Source: Cyclobacteriaceae bacterium
GTDB lineage: Bacteria; Bacteroidota; Bacteroidia; Cytophagales; Cyclobacteriaceae
Assembly: GCA_022842845.1 (NCBI GenBank)
Contig: JALHOT010000002.1
Location: forward strand, 310,001-374,000
Length of the DNA stretch: 64,000 bases
Direction: 5' to 3'
Position 1 is the first letter of the stretch. The number at the start of each line of letters is the position of its first letter. A model generated the notes under the pieces. It was given only the letters and a program-made list of their open reading frames with translations. It ran no database searches and had not been told where the DNA came from. The position numbers and the translations under genes are program-made. Of this stretch, positions 54,249-61,767 are shown piece after piece.

Positions 54249-54872
54249 ATGACAAGTATTCTAAAACCCCAGTTCTTAAAAATATCCGCCATTATATTGG
54301 CTGCATCCGTATTGTTTTCTTGTGAGGAAGATGCTCCTGGCAAGGAAGATACACCTGAGTTGATTACTAAAATTCAACTCACCTTTACCCCAGCAGGTGG
54401 GGGCAATCCTATAGTAGCTACAGCGACCGATCCTGATGGTATTGGTGTGCAGGATATTGCCCCTGATGGTCAAATCAACCTTATCGGAGGCACAAACTAT
54501 AGGCTTTCCATTGAATTTTTTAATGGCCTATTAAGTCCGACAGAAGCTGGTTACGATATAACCGAAGAAGTGTTGGAAGAAGCAAATGAGCACATGCTTT
54601 TTTTCTCCTGGGATGGAGGTTTCAGCAATCCAACGGGTAATGGAAACATTGATAACAGAACAGATCCTGTTAGATATGCCGATAATGATAGCAAAGGATT
54701 ACCACTAGGACTGTTAACCGATTGGAGCACGCAAGCTACAGCTACCCAAAATCGCAAATTCAGAATAATGCTCAAGCATCAACCTGATTTGAAATCAGCC
54801 AGTAGCGGGTCCAATGTGGGAGAGACCGATGTTGACATTCAATTTACATTCAACGTTACAGCGGTGAATTAG
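54249..54872 (+). CDS. Putative metal-unit lipoprotein paired with the TonB receptor
   Basis: A 207-residue lipoprotein (lipobox LFSC, Cys at residue 26) followed by an acidic EEDAPGKEDTPE stretch. The mature domain is beta-rich: LITKIQLTFTPAGGG, then TNYRLSIEFFNGLLSPT and the acidic DITEEVLEEANEH segment. Similar proteins occur beside TonB receptors in Flavobacteria and are sometimes called type 1 periplasmic binding fold proteins. A ligand-capture role at the surface is inferred. It has its own dyad-controlled promoter. Confidence 0.72.
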   Translation: MTSILKPQFLKISAIILAASVLFSCEEDAPGKEDTPELITKIQLTFTPAGGGNPIVATATDPDGIGVQDIAPDGQINLIGGTNYRLSIEFFNGLLSPTEAGYDITEEVLEEANEHMLFFSWDGGFSNPTGNGNIDNRTDPVRYADNDSKGLPLGLLTDWSTQATATQNRKFRIMLKHQPDLKSASSGSNVGETDVDIQFTFNVTAVN

Positions 54873-54910
54873 TCTTTCTTTTTTCAAGTTTAGGTAAGGG
54901 TTAAAGGGAA

Positions 54911-54934
54911 GGGGCCGTCAATGACGGCCTTTTC
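54911..54934 (+). terminator. Intrinsic terminator after the lipoprotein gene
   Basis: Stem GGCCGT/ACGGCC (54913-54918 with 54924-54929) with flanking G-T pairs, a five-base loop and TTTTCT after it. Confidence 0.8.
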
Positions 54935-55005
54935 TATTTATTAATTATGTATTACTCGTTAAGAATGTCGCTGTGCATTATAGATAGATGTTTTACTTTT
55001 AGGCA

Positions 55006-55785
55006 ATGAAATTTTTTGCTTTCATCTTTCTATCGTTGTTAAGCCTGGCGGTGCAAGCTCAATTGCGTTATACTAAATTGGTATTACAGCCAGGCCAGGT
55101 TTTTTCTTTCGAACAATCAGACATTGTAGTGGCCGATACACTCATCATGCAAGACTCTTCAGTTATTCAACTGAATAAATCAAAGCAAGAGAACTATCTA
55201 TACGCCAGGGTATTAATTGTTGGAGAACATTGCTCCATTATTGGATCTGGCGAGGATGGTAAAGCAGGCAAAGCAGGAAGGGCAGGAGTTTCATTGGTGG
55301 CTCCATGTAAAAGTGGGGGCAATGGCGATGATGCGCAGGCAGGAAGTGATGGTGCTCATGGCACCAGCTTGTTAATGTATGTAAAACGTATTGAACTAGC
55401 GGGACCACTTTCAGTATCCTTGAATGGCGGTAAGGGTGGCAACGGAGGCAAGGGCGGTAATGGTGGTAGTGCCGGCTCGGGTACTATTCACTGTAAGGGC
55501 GGAGATGGCGGAAACGGAGGTAAAGGCGGCACAGGTGCCAATGGAGGAAATAGTGGAAACTTACAAATCAACATTCCTCTTGAGGAGCGAAGTAAACTCG
55601 ATGACATGATACGCGTATCATTAAAAGGCGGTGACTATGGTCGCGGAGGCAGAGGTGGATATTCAGGTTCTGGCGGTATGGGGCCAAACCGAAAATACGG
55701 ATTAAATGGTTTGCAGGGAGTTGATGGCTTGGATGGCGGAATAGGGAGTGATGGAAGAATTAGCTACCAAGATTATCAGAACTGA
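55006..55785 (+). CDS. Secreted glycine-rich, collagen-like protein
   Basis: A 259-residue protein with a signal peptide (residues 1-18, ending VQAQ), a beta-rich part to about residue 80, then glycine-rich blocks: [10 protein letters not shown] near 86, [14 protein letters not shown] near 143, [13 protein letters not shown] near 165, and a collagen-like [16 protein letters not shown] near 240. Two Cys lie in LVAPCKSGG and IHCKGGDG. A surface or matrix protein is likely. No C-terminal sorting domain is visible. It is followed by a bidirectional terminator. Confidence 0.75.
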   Translation: MKFFAFIFLSLLSLAVQAQLRYTKLVLQPGQVFSFEQSDIVVADTLIMQDSSVIQLNKSKQENYLYARVLIVGEHCSIIGSGEDGKAGKAGRAGVSLVAPCKSGGNGDDAQAGSDGAHGTSLLMYVKRIELAGPLSVSLNGGKGGNGGKGGNGGSAGSGTIHCKGGDGGNGGKGGTGANGGNSGNLQINIPLEERSKLDDMIRVSLKGGDYGRGGRGGYSGSGGMGPNRKYGLNGLQGVDGLDGGIGSDGRISYQDYQN

Positions 55786-55806
55786 TATAGGCATAGTATA
55801 AAAAAC

Positions 55807-55833
55807 AAAAAGGAAGCTTATGCTTCCTTTTTT
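55807..55833. terminator. Bidirectional terminator containing the hisA-like stop codon
   Basis: An 11-pair stem (55807-55817 with 55822-55832) and TTAT loop with A-runs and T-runs on both sides; the hisA-like stop (55818-55820, minus) is within the loop. Confidence 0.88.
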
Positions 55834-56561
55834 GTTAAGAATCTTTCAAGATCTTTTAGTTTCAATATGCCTTCGTAATAGGCTTTACCAAAAATAACTG
55901 CGAAGACACCCATATCATTCAATTTTTGGATATCATCAATGCCGCGCACGCCACCACTGGCGAGCACGCATATTTCCGGAAATGTTTTAATCATGTCGGC
56001 ATAAAAATTAAAGGCAGGGCCTTCCAGCACACCGTCACGTGAGATATCGGTTGTCTTAACATACTTTAAGCCACGCTCGTAGAAATAACCCACGTGATCA
56101 ACAAGTCCTTTATGTGCTTTTTTCTGCCAACCCCTAAAGGATATCTCCTTACTTTCAATATCCGTTACATCTGCACCTAAAGTAATTTTCTCGCGCCCAT
56201 AGGTTACAATCCAGGAGGCAAATAGCTCGGGGTCTGTAACAGCGATACTGGAGGCAGTTATGTAATCTGCTCCGGCTTCATAGGCTTTAGCAATGTCACC
56301 ATCATTAGAAATACCACCGGTAAAATCGATTTTAAGATCAGTATAACCAGCGATGGCCTCAACCACATGGAAGTTTTTAGGGCTTCCCTTTTCAGCACCA
56401 TCCAGGTCAACCAAATGCACTACCTCAATGCCATGGTCTTCAAAACGTTTGGCCAAATCGAGAGGGTTTTCATCATAGGCTTTCTCGCTTGCAGGGTCGC
56501 CTTTGCGCATTTTAACAACTTTTCCCTTTCGCAGGGCTATAGATGGTATTACTTGGATCAT
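55818..56561 (-). CDS. HisA-family isomerase lacking the first catalytic Asp
   Basis: A 247-residue TIM barrel of the HisA/HisF family, closest to the ProFAR isomerase HisA (VVHLVDLDGAEKGSP, FTGGISNDGDI, KTTDISRDGVLEGP, ASGGVRGIDDI). The usual PAID opening, whose Asp is one of two acid-base residues, reads IPSIA (Ala9). The second Asp (LGADV) and the Thr of KTTDISRDG are present. No other his gene is near. It may be a lineage-specific HisA or a paralogue with another substrate; the barrel call is firm, the reaction is not. Confidence 0.85.
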   Translation of the reverse strand: MIQVIPSIALRKGKVVKMRKGDPASEKAYDENPLDLAKRFEDHGIEVVHLVDLDGAEKGSPKNFHVVEAIAGYTDLKIDFTGGISNDGDIAKAYEAGADYITASSIAVTDPELFASWIVTYGREKITLGADVTDIESKEISFRGWQKKAHKGLVDHVGYFYERGLKYVKTTDISRDGVLEGPAFNFYADMIKTFPEICVLASGGVRGIDDIQKLNDMGVFAVIFGKAYYEGILKLKDLERFLTKKEA

Positions 56562-56632
56562 GTTTTGCTAATTCTATTTCTAAGGTACGACAAAAGAAAT
56601 AAGTAATTTTGATTTACATGCATCCTTTTCTT

Positions 56633-58210
56633 ATGAAATACAGAATAATTTTCATGCTGCTGATTTCAGGTACACTACAAACGTTTTCGCAGCCCCGAAG
56701 CCTTCGCAAATTGCCGCATCCCCTCAATCAACCTTCGCTAAATGCCTATGCTCCCTATATCAGTTTTGATGGCAATGCTATTGTATTTCTAAACGACTAT
56801 ACAGATGATGGCACGCTTGCCCTCAATTACAGCAAGCGCACAGGGGCCGATTGGTCAACACCGGTTATTCAAGCGCGCACGTTTAGTAATATGACTAACT
56901 TCATCAAAGGCTTTACCCTAAGCCCAGATGGACAAACACTATACCTCACCTCACAACTATCCAACGGAATAGGTGGCTTTGATATTTACAGCAGTAGCCT
57001 TAAGGGCAATCTCTTCTCTACACCGGTTAACATTGGCTTGCCTGTTAATTCAAAATTACACGATGCAGCACCTTCTATCACTTCCGATGGATTGACCATG
57101 TACTTTATGCGTTGTGAGGTAATGAATAGCCAGCAGGCAGATCGCTGTAAAATTATGATGAGTAAAAAGCAACCTGGAGGTCGATGGGGAGAAGCCATTG
57201 AATTGCCGGCCAGCATTAATACTGGCAATTCGCAAACCCCCAGAATTATGGCTGATGGTGAAACGCTGATTTTTGCTTCCAATAAACTGCAGCCTAACCA
57301 GGGTGGCATGGATTTATATCAGAGCCGTTTAATCGACAACCAATGGACTAACCCGATGCCATTGGCTTTTGTGAATACAGCGCAGGATGATCAGTTTGTG
57401 AGCGTTGCAGGCCAGGGCCAGTATTTATTAAGGGACACCAAGGGAGAGAGACGATCAGAGCTGATTGAGTATCTGTTTCCGGCAGCACTAAAACCAAAAG
57501 GAGTTTTGCGTATTGATGGTAAGATGAGTGATCCAACTATCCCTGTATATGTTTTGGTGAATGATATAAGTAAAGGGAAACAGTTTTATTCAGGCAGGCC
57601 TACGAAGGACGGAAGTTTCACTGTTTTTATGGTGGAAGGAAGTAAGTATGAAGTGGCCATCGAACCTGAAATGGGCACTAATATTTATGCAAGCAAATTG
57701 TACGATTTAACGCAGCCTATGGCACGACCTTTTGAGCGCTATACGGCCAACATCAAGCCAGCGGCAGAGAAGGATGAATGGGTATTAGAGGCCATCACTT
57801 TTGCACCTTATTCAAGCACCATAGAAAAAACTGCCAGCAACGAACTTAGAAGATTAAGCCGCCTGGCGAAGAGCAATCCCTCCTTGCAATTGGAAATAGC
57901 TATTGAATTGAAGGGATACGCAGAAGATAGCATCAGCTCATCACCCGATCTTACCGAGTTAAGGGTTGATTCGGTTGAGTATTATTTTGATGAGATCGAT
58001 TCTTTAGGGCAGCTATACCGTCACGATACAATCATGGCAGAGTACACCTACCACAACGACAGAACTGTAAAACAAGCGGAAGCCATTGTGGCGGCCTTGG
58101 TGGCCCTGGGCTGTAACCGCAATAGTATTGCTTATTCCGTAGCAGTGAAACCAGAAGCTATCCTAGACAATAGAAAAACCATAGTCAGGGCAAAACTGAA
58201 GAAGCCTTGA
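56633..58210 (+). CDS. PD40-repeat exported protein with OmpA-like C-terminal region
   Basis: A 525-residue protein with a signal peptide (residues 1-20, ending TFSQ). WD40-like PD40 beta-propeller repeats are marked by APYISFDGNAIVFLNDY, LSPDGQTLYLTS, ITSDGLTMYFMR and IMADGETLIFAS (residues ~35-235). The C-terminal third (VLEAITFAPYSSTIEKTASNEL onward) resembles a degraded OmpA-like peptidoglycan-binding domain. ATG 56633 starts the signal peptide; ATG 56618 is possible, and TAATTTTG at 56604-56611 is an exact -7 element close by. PD40-OmpA proteins are often linked to type IX secretion (PorE-like). Confidence 0.78.
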   Translation: MKYRIIFMLLISGTLQTFSQPRSLRKLPHPLNQPSLNAYAPYISFDGNAIVFLNDYTDDGTLALNYSKRTGADWSTPVIQARTFSNMTNFIKGFTLSPDGQTLYLTSQLSNGIGGFDIYSSSLKGNLFSTPVNIGLPVNSKLHDAAPSITSDGLTMYFMRCEVMNSQQADRCKIMMSKKQPGGRWGEAIELPASINTGNSQTPRIMADGETLIFASNKLQPNQGGMDLYQSRLIDNQWTNPMPLAFVNTAQDDQFVSVAGQGQYLLRDTKGERRSELIEYLFPAALKPKGVLRIDGKMSDPTIPVYVLVNDISKGKQFYSGRPTKDGSFTVFMVEGSKYEVAIEPEMGTNIYASKLYDLTQPMARPFERYTANIKPAAEKDEWVLEAITFAPYSSTIEKTASNELRRLSRLAKSNPSLQLEIAIELKGYAEDSISSSPDLTELRVDSVEYYFDEIDSLGQLYRHDTIMAEYTYHNDRTVKQAEAIVAALVALGCNRNSIAYSVAVKPEAILDNRKTIVRAKLKKP

Positions 58211-58256
58211 TCTTTGGTGCTTCCTGTTGCTGATGATAGAAAAGAAAATATTTGGT

Positions 58257-58640
58257 CTATTGAACTAACTGATCAAATAAACGCTGCAAGGTAACGGCAG
58301 GATCAGCGCAGAGACCGGGATGAACCTGGGAGCATTGTACAATAGTACTTCTGCTGGAAGTTAGCCAACGGAAACGCTCAGATTGTGATAATAAGCCAAT
58401 GGGTCCGCCCTCTTTTCCACCCTGACAAATTCTTTCGAAAGATCGCATGTGATCTTGGATAAGAGATGCATCCATATCAGGGCAAAGCGCATGTAAGCGT
58501 ACTTGATTAAGTGACAGCAGCGCATGTAAATATTTTTGCTTAGCACAGAGCAGGATGACCCCGACATTGATAAATTCTTCGCGCTCTACCCTTGGCACCA
58601 CGCGCACAATGGCATATTCAAATAAGTGATTCTCTTGCAT
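58257..58640 (-). CDS. DUF3037 protein
   Basis: A 127-residue DUF3037 protein with the diagnostic opening YAIVRVVPRVEREEFINVGVIL. It is encoded after a HipA-like kinase, with a 23-base overlap, the standard arrangement for this domain pair. No catalytic motif is evident; it may act with the kinase. Confidence 0.88.
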   Translation of the reverse strand: MQENHLFEYAIVRVVPRVEREEFINVGVILLCAKQKYLHALLSLNQVRLHALCPDMDASLIQDHMRSFERICQGGKEGGPIGLLSQSERFRWLTSSRSTIVQCSQVHPGLCADPAVTLQRLFDQLVQ

Positions 58641-59418
58641 GGCGCGCTTCGTTTATAAAGAATTCAGCATGATCAAGTCTGGTTTGTAAAAACTGAACGT
58701 ATGCCATTCTGTTTTCATCAGAGGTTTTAAAAGCCACATCATTAAGCCATGGCGCTGGAATATTTGAAACGATGGTGTTTAAAAGTGTTGGGGTAATAAT
58801 TTTTTGAAAAACCTCGTTGACCTTATCAAGTTGCGAGGCTTGGGGTAGGAGTACATGGTCTTTAATCTTAGGAAAGGTTCTATCAGGCTTTTCCCAATCT
58901 TGCCAGGTATGATGAAAATACAGAGAGGCTCCATGGTCTATAAGCCATAATTCTTTATTCCACCAAAGCATATTGGTATTTCGCACAGTTCTGTCAACGT
59001 TAAGCAGGAGCGCATCCAGCCATACTATTTTAGAAGCAAGAAGACTATCAAGGTTAACAGCCAGCGGATCGAAGGTGATGGAGCCAGATAAATAGTGAAG
59101 TCCCAGATTAAGTCCAGTACTGGCTTTGAGAAGGTCTTGAATTTCTTCGTCTCCTTCTATGCGGCCGAAGGCACTATCTAAATTAGCTAGTACAATTTCA
59201 GGGACATTGAAGCCGAGTGCTCTGGCGAGTTCCCCACCAATTAGTTCTGCAATGAGTGCTTTATTCCCCTGCCCCGCCCCTATGAATTTCAATACATATA
59301 AGAATTGATCATCTGCCTCGACCAATGCGGGTAGAGATCCTCCTTCGCGCAAGGGGGTAACGTACCGTGTGACATTAACGGTCCTTAGGGGCGTGCTTGA
59401 ATTAAGAGGAAACTTCAT
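58618..59418 (-). CDS. HipA-like kinase
   Basis: A 266-residue protein with the HipA kinase fold: a P-loop-like region near residue 45 (KFIGAGQGNKALIAELI), the catalytic loop LLLNVDRTVRNTNML near residue 138, and the metal motif LIDHGASL near residue 158. It is shorter than classical HipA (~440 residues) and lacks its N-terminal subdomain. No HipB-like antitoxin gene is adjacent; the partner is DUF3037. Ser/Thr phosphorylation is inferred. Its upstream region holds a dyad array. Confidence 0.85.
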   Translation of the reverse strand: MKFPLNSSTPLRTVNVTRYVTPLREGGSLPALVEADDQFLYVLKFIGAGQGNKALIAELIGGELARALGFNVPEIVLANLDSAFGRIEGDEEIQDLLKASTGLNLGLHYLSGSITFDPLAVNLDSLLASKIVWLDALLLNVDRTVRNTNMLWWNKELWLIDHGASLYFHHTWQDWEKPDRTFPKIKDHVLLPQASQLDKVNEVFQKIITPTLLNTIVSNIPAPWLNDVAFKTSDENRMAYVQFLQTRLDHAEFFINEARHARESLI

Positions 59419-59855
59419 ATTTATTTCGATAATAAAAGTACAATGAAAAGCTTTTCCCGAGGAGAATTACCATAAAAAGCCAGCTACATTTTGATTTTTT
59501 CAAGAGGTAGATGGCCTTATATACCTAGAGAAATTATTGATTTTCTCTAGGTGAAAAGCGAATTTCCCCTAGGGAAACCCTGTTGTTTTGCCTTTTTACT
59601 CTTGCATTTTCATAGGGAAATGGTATGTTTTCCCTAGGGAAAATAGCCTTTAACAGTACTTTCTCCCAAGGGAAATGGTGTGTATTACGAGAGAAAATTA
59701 GGATAATTTGAAACACACCTCTATTTTTAAGCCCAGTATGCCTTTCTATGGCTTTGTTATCTTGATCGCCTGAGAGATCAACGAATGTAAAATGGAGAGG
59801 AGAAAACATACGACACTTTTTAAACAAACAATTATTATCATTAACCACTTGAGCT
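59419..59855. repeat. Intergenic region with a phased array of TTTTCCCTAGGGAAAA dyads
   Basis: This 437-base gap separates the HipA-like gene and the SWIB gene. It holds about eight copies of an imperfect 16-base dyad. The best is perfect at 59628-59643; others are centred at about 59459.5, 59526.5, 59548.5, 59570.5, 59613.5, 59668.5 and 59689.5. Counted by eye, they match 13, 11, 13, 14, 12, 13 and 10 of 16 bases. Centre spacings are 67, 22, 22, 43, 22, 33 and 21, close to whole helical turns. No coding sequence is supported here; the SWIB promoter was not located with confidence. Confidence 0.8.
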
Positions 59856-60236
59856 ATGGCAAAAAAGGCAAGTAAGAAGGTTGCTAAAAAAGCAGCCAAA
59901 AAAGTAGCGAAGAAAGCTGCTAAGAAAGTAGTAAAGAAAGTAGCTAAGAAGGCTGCTAAAAAAGTAGCTAAGAAGGCTGCAAAGAGAAAACCTAATGCAG
60001 CTTTCATGGCAGCATTAACGCCTAGTGAAAACCTGGCAGCAGTTGTTGGTAGCAAAGGTCTGCCAAGAACTCAGATCATCAAGAAGATCTGGGAATACAT
60101 CAAGAAGAACAAACTTCAGGATAGCAAGAACAAGCGTATGATCAATGCTGACGAGAAGCTTAAGGCTTTGTTTGCTGGCAAGAAGCAAATCTCTATGTTC
60201 GAGTTAGCGAAAGTTGTGAACAACAACGTGAAGTAA
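59856..60236 (+). CDS. SWIB/MDM2-domain protein with histone H1-like tail
   Basis: A 126-residue protein. Residues ~1-45 repeat KKVAKKAA with hardly any other residues, like the tail of histone H1 or AlgP-type DNA-binding proteins. Residues ~52-126 are a SWIB/MDM2 domain: LTPSENLAAVVGS, TQIIKKIWEYIKKNKLQD, INADEKLKALF, ISMFELAKVV. SWIB domains come from chromatin remodellers and topoisomerases and occur in Chlamydiae and Bacteroidota. A nucleoid-associated role is inferred. A strong terminator follows. Confidence 0.9.
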   Translation: MAKKASKKVAKKAAKKVAKKAAKKVVKKVAKKAAKKVAKKAAKRKPNAAFMAALTPSENLAAVVGSKGLPRTQIIKKIWEYIKKNKLQDSKNKRMINADEKLKALFAGKKQISMFELAKVVNNNVK

Positions 60237-60258
60237 TTCTAACCTATCAGGCAAAAAG

Positions 60259-60297
60259 AAAGCGCAAGTTGGAGAGACTTGCGCTTTTGTTTTTTTA
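60259..60297 (+). terminator. Terminator of the SWIB gene
   Basis: Perfect 11-pair stem AAAGCGCAAGT/ACTTGCGCTTT (60259-60269 with 60277-60287), seven-base loop and a long T-run. Confidence 0.94.
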
Positions 60298-60309
60298 TAG
60301 CCACAACAC

Positions 60310-61167
60310 CTATTTAAGTTCTGCCCTAAAGAATGTTAACACGCGGCTCCAGGCGAGTTTGGCAGCTTCCTCATTATAACGCGTAGGGGCACTGTCATTA
60401 AAGAAAGCATGTTGTGCTCCCATGTACATATGCAACTCGTACTTGACATTCGCTTTTTTAAGCGCTTCTTCATAAGCAGCAATGCCGGCATTTACCCGTT
60501 CATCTTTCTCTGCATAGTGCAACTGCAATGCTGCCTTAATCTTAGGAACATCGGCTGCCTCTGCTTGCCTTCCGTAGAAGGGTGCTGCAGCCAGTAGATC
60601 GGGTACATTAACCGCTAAGGTATTGGCCATAGCACCACCCCAACAAAAACCTATGCAGGCAAATTTGCCATTGCAACCTTTCAGATCTCTTAGGTATTGA
60701 AATGCGCCAATAAAATTTTGAGCGTTTTTGCTGGCATCTAACTTTTGGAACAACTCTCTTGCTTTATCAGCATCGGCAGGTGCCCCACCTAAGGGAGAAA
60801 GCGCATCAGGGGCCAGGGCAATAAATCCCTCTAAAGCAAAACGTCTGGCTACATCTTCAGTGTGTGGGTTAAGTCCACGATTCTCATGCACGACAACTAC
60901 TGCGGGGTACTTTCCCTTTTTCTTGGGTCTTGCCAGGTATCCTCGCATCACTACACCCTCTACCTCGTAGTTGATGTACTCGGTGCTGATACGATCGTCT
61001 TGTGGGCCAATAGTGGCTGCATGCGCGTAGTTTACCTCTAGTAGCGGTAACACCGACAAGGCCGCGGCAGTACTTCCCGTTAGCATGGCAAGCTTCTTAA
61101 GAAACTCTTCTCTGCTCAACGGCTTATGGGTGTATTCATCAAACAGATTTATGATTTTTTGATCCAT
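60310..61167 (-). CDS. Dienelactone hydrolase family protein with exported N-terminus
   Basis: A 285-residue alpha/beta hydrolase of the dienelactone hydrolase (DLH) type. The nucleophile is Cys in GFCWGGAMA near residue 173; the catalytic His is in GAQHAFFND near residue 255. An N-terminal segment (about residues 18-52, LSREEFLKKLAMLTGS...YAHA) looks like a signal or Tat-like export sequence without a twin-arginine. The terminal VHENRGLNPHTEDVARRFA region is typical. Substrate unknown. Confidence 0.9.
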   Translation of the reverse strand: MDQKIINLFDEYTHKPLSREEFLKKLAMLTGSTAAALSVLPLLEVNYAHAATIGPQDDRISTEYINYEVEGVVMRGYLARPKKKGKYPAVVVVHENRGLNPHTEDVARRFALEGFIALAPDALSPLGGAPADADKARELFQKLDASKNAQNFIGAFQYLRDLKGCNGKFACIGFCWGGAMANTLAVNVPDLLAAAPFYGRQAEAADVPKIKAALQLHYAEKDERVNAGIAAYEEALKKANVKYELHMYMGAQHAFFNDSAPTRYNEEAAKLAWSRVLTFFRAELK

Positions 61168-61248
61168 GGGTGTTGTGTTTAGATGTTAGGTAAAACGATT
61201 TAGCCTTTTTGCTACAACAAAACCACGGCTTTGTGACGGGCGGATAAT

Positions 61249-61277
61249 AAAAAAAGCCCCTCGTAAACGAGAGGCTT
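61249..61277 (-). terminator. Terminator after the GIY-YIG gene / tRNA remnant
   Basis: Stem AAGCC and CTCG pairing with CGAG and GGCTT (61254-61263 with 61268-61277, one mismatch), four-base loop, then a T-run on the minus strand. Confidence 0.8.
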
Positions 61278-61281
61278 GATG

Positions 61282-61354
61282 GGTGAAAGACGGGGCTCTA
61301 ACCCGCGACCCTCCCGACCACGGTCGGGATGCTCTAACCCTGCCGCTTCATCCA
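61282..61354 (-). pseudogene. Degenerate tRNA-His copy
   Basis: This 73-base stretch lines up along its length with the intact tRNA-His at 61693-61767. The T-arm and acceptor 3' strand form a direct repeat of 31 bases with one change (61281-61311 with 61692-61722). It has lost key features: T-loop TTCGA is TTAGA, the anticodon arm is replaced by TCCCGA-like arms that give an improper loop of six or eight bases, the D-arm is altered, and acceptor strands pair poorly. It overlaps the last codons of the GIY-YIG gene and is probably nonfunctional as a tRNA. Confidence 0.65.
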
Positions 61355-61582
61355 ATCTTTTACCTTTTCAGGATTTTTAAAAGCTTTGAGTTTTCTTTCA
61401 AGCTTTACTGCCTCAGCCCTTGTTTCGAATGAAACAGAGAATAAAAGTTGCCATGGGCCTTTATTACGAGTGGCAAGATTGTATCCCTCATTATGCCTTC
61501 TTAACCGATCATTGAGATCGTTAGTTTGACCTATATAAAGCTTACCAGAAGATGTAGAGACGAGGATGTAGCAATGATACAT
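61334..61582 (-). CDS. GIY-YIG nuclease family protein
   Basis: An 82-residue single-domain GIY-YIG protein of the YhbQ/UPF0213 group: the two strands are CYILVS and LYIGQT, followed by LNDRLRRHNEG (Arg), LLFSVSFETRAEAVKLERKLK (metal Glu) and FKNPEKVKDWMKRQG. Small GIY-YIG genes sit beside tRNAs in many Bacteroidota and some are homing-type nucleases. Its last six codons are formed by the tRNA-like sequence, so its 3' end has been shaped by that insertion or duplication. Confidence 0.85.
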   Translation of the reverse strand: MYHCYILVSTSSGKLYIGQTNDLNDRLRRHNEGYNLATRNKGPWQLLFSVSFETRAEAVKLERKLKAFKNPEKVKDWMKRQG

Positions 61583-61658
61583 TTAAATAAATGTAGTAAT
61601 CTGATATGGATCCAATAAGTAATCCGTTGAAAAGTACATTACAGCACCTGGCAAAAAC

Positions 61659-61691
61659 AAAAAAGGCTGCCAATACTGGCAACCTTTTTTT
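61659..61691 (-). terminator. Terminator after tRNA-His
   Basis: Stem AAAAAAGG-c-TGCCA with TGGCA-a-CCTTTTTT (61659-61672 with 61677-61690, one mismatch) and four-base loop, directly 3' of the tRNA on the minus strand; T-runs on both strands. Confidence 0.85.
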
Positions 61692-61692
61692 G

Positions 61693-61767
61693 GGTGAAAG
61701 ACGGGGCTCGAACCCGCGACCCCCAGAATCACAATCTGGTGCTCTAACCAACTGAGCTACATCCACC
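61693..61767 (-). tRNA. tRNA-His (anticodon GTG)
   Basis: Read on the minus strand: acceptor GTGGATG/CTTTCAC with an extra encoded G at -1 facing C73, the tRNA-His hallmark; D-arm GTAGCTCAGTTGGTTAGAGC; anticodon arm CCAGA-TTGTGAT-TCTGG with anticodon GTG; T-arm GCGGG-TTCGAGC-CCCGT. The 3' CCA is not encoded. A terminator follows, and a degenerate copy lies 411 bases further along. Confidence 0.95.

Noticed and set aside
59452-59697. CRISPR array or plasmid-type iterons
   Set aside because: Repeat units are palindromic, variable and 16 bases long with spacing set by helical turns, without unique equal-length spacers, cas genes or replication genes.
59534-60055. 173-residue minus-strand frame rich in Ala/Phe/Thr
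   Set aside because: Antisense to the lysine-rich tail of the SWIB gene and running into the dyad array; low complexity and no recognisable domain.
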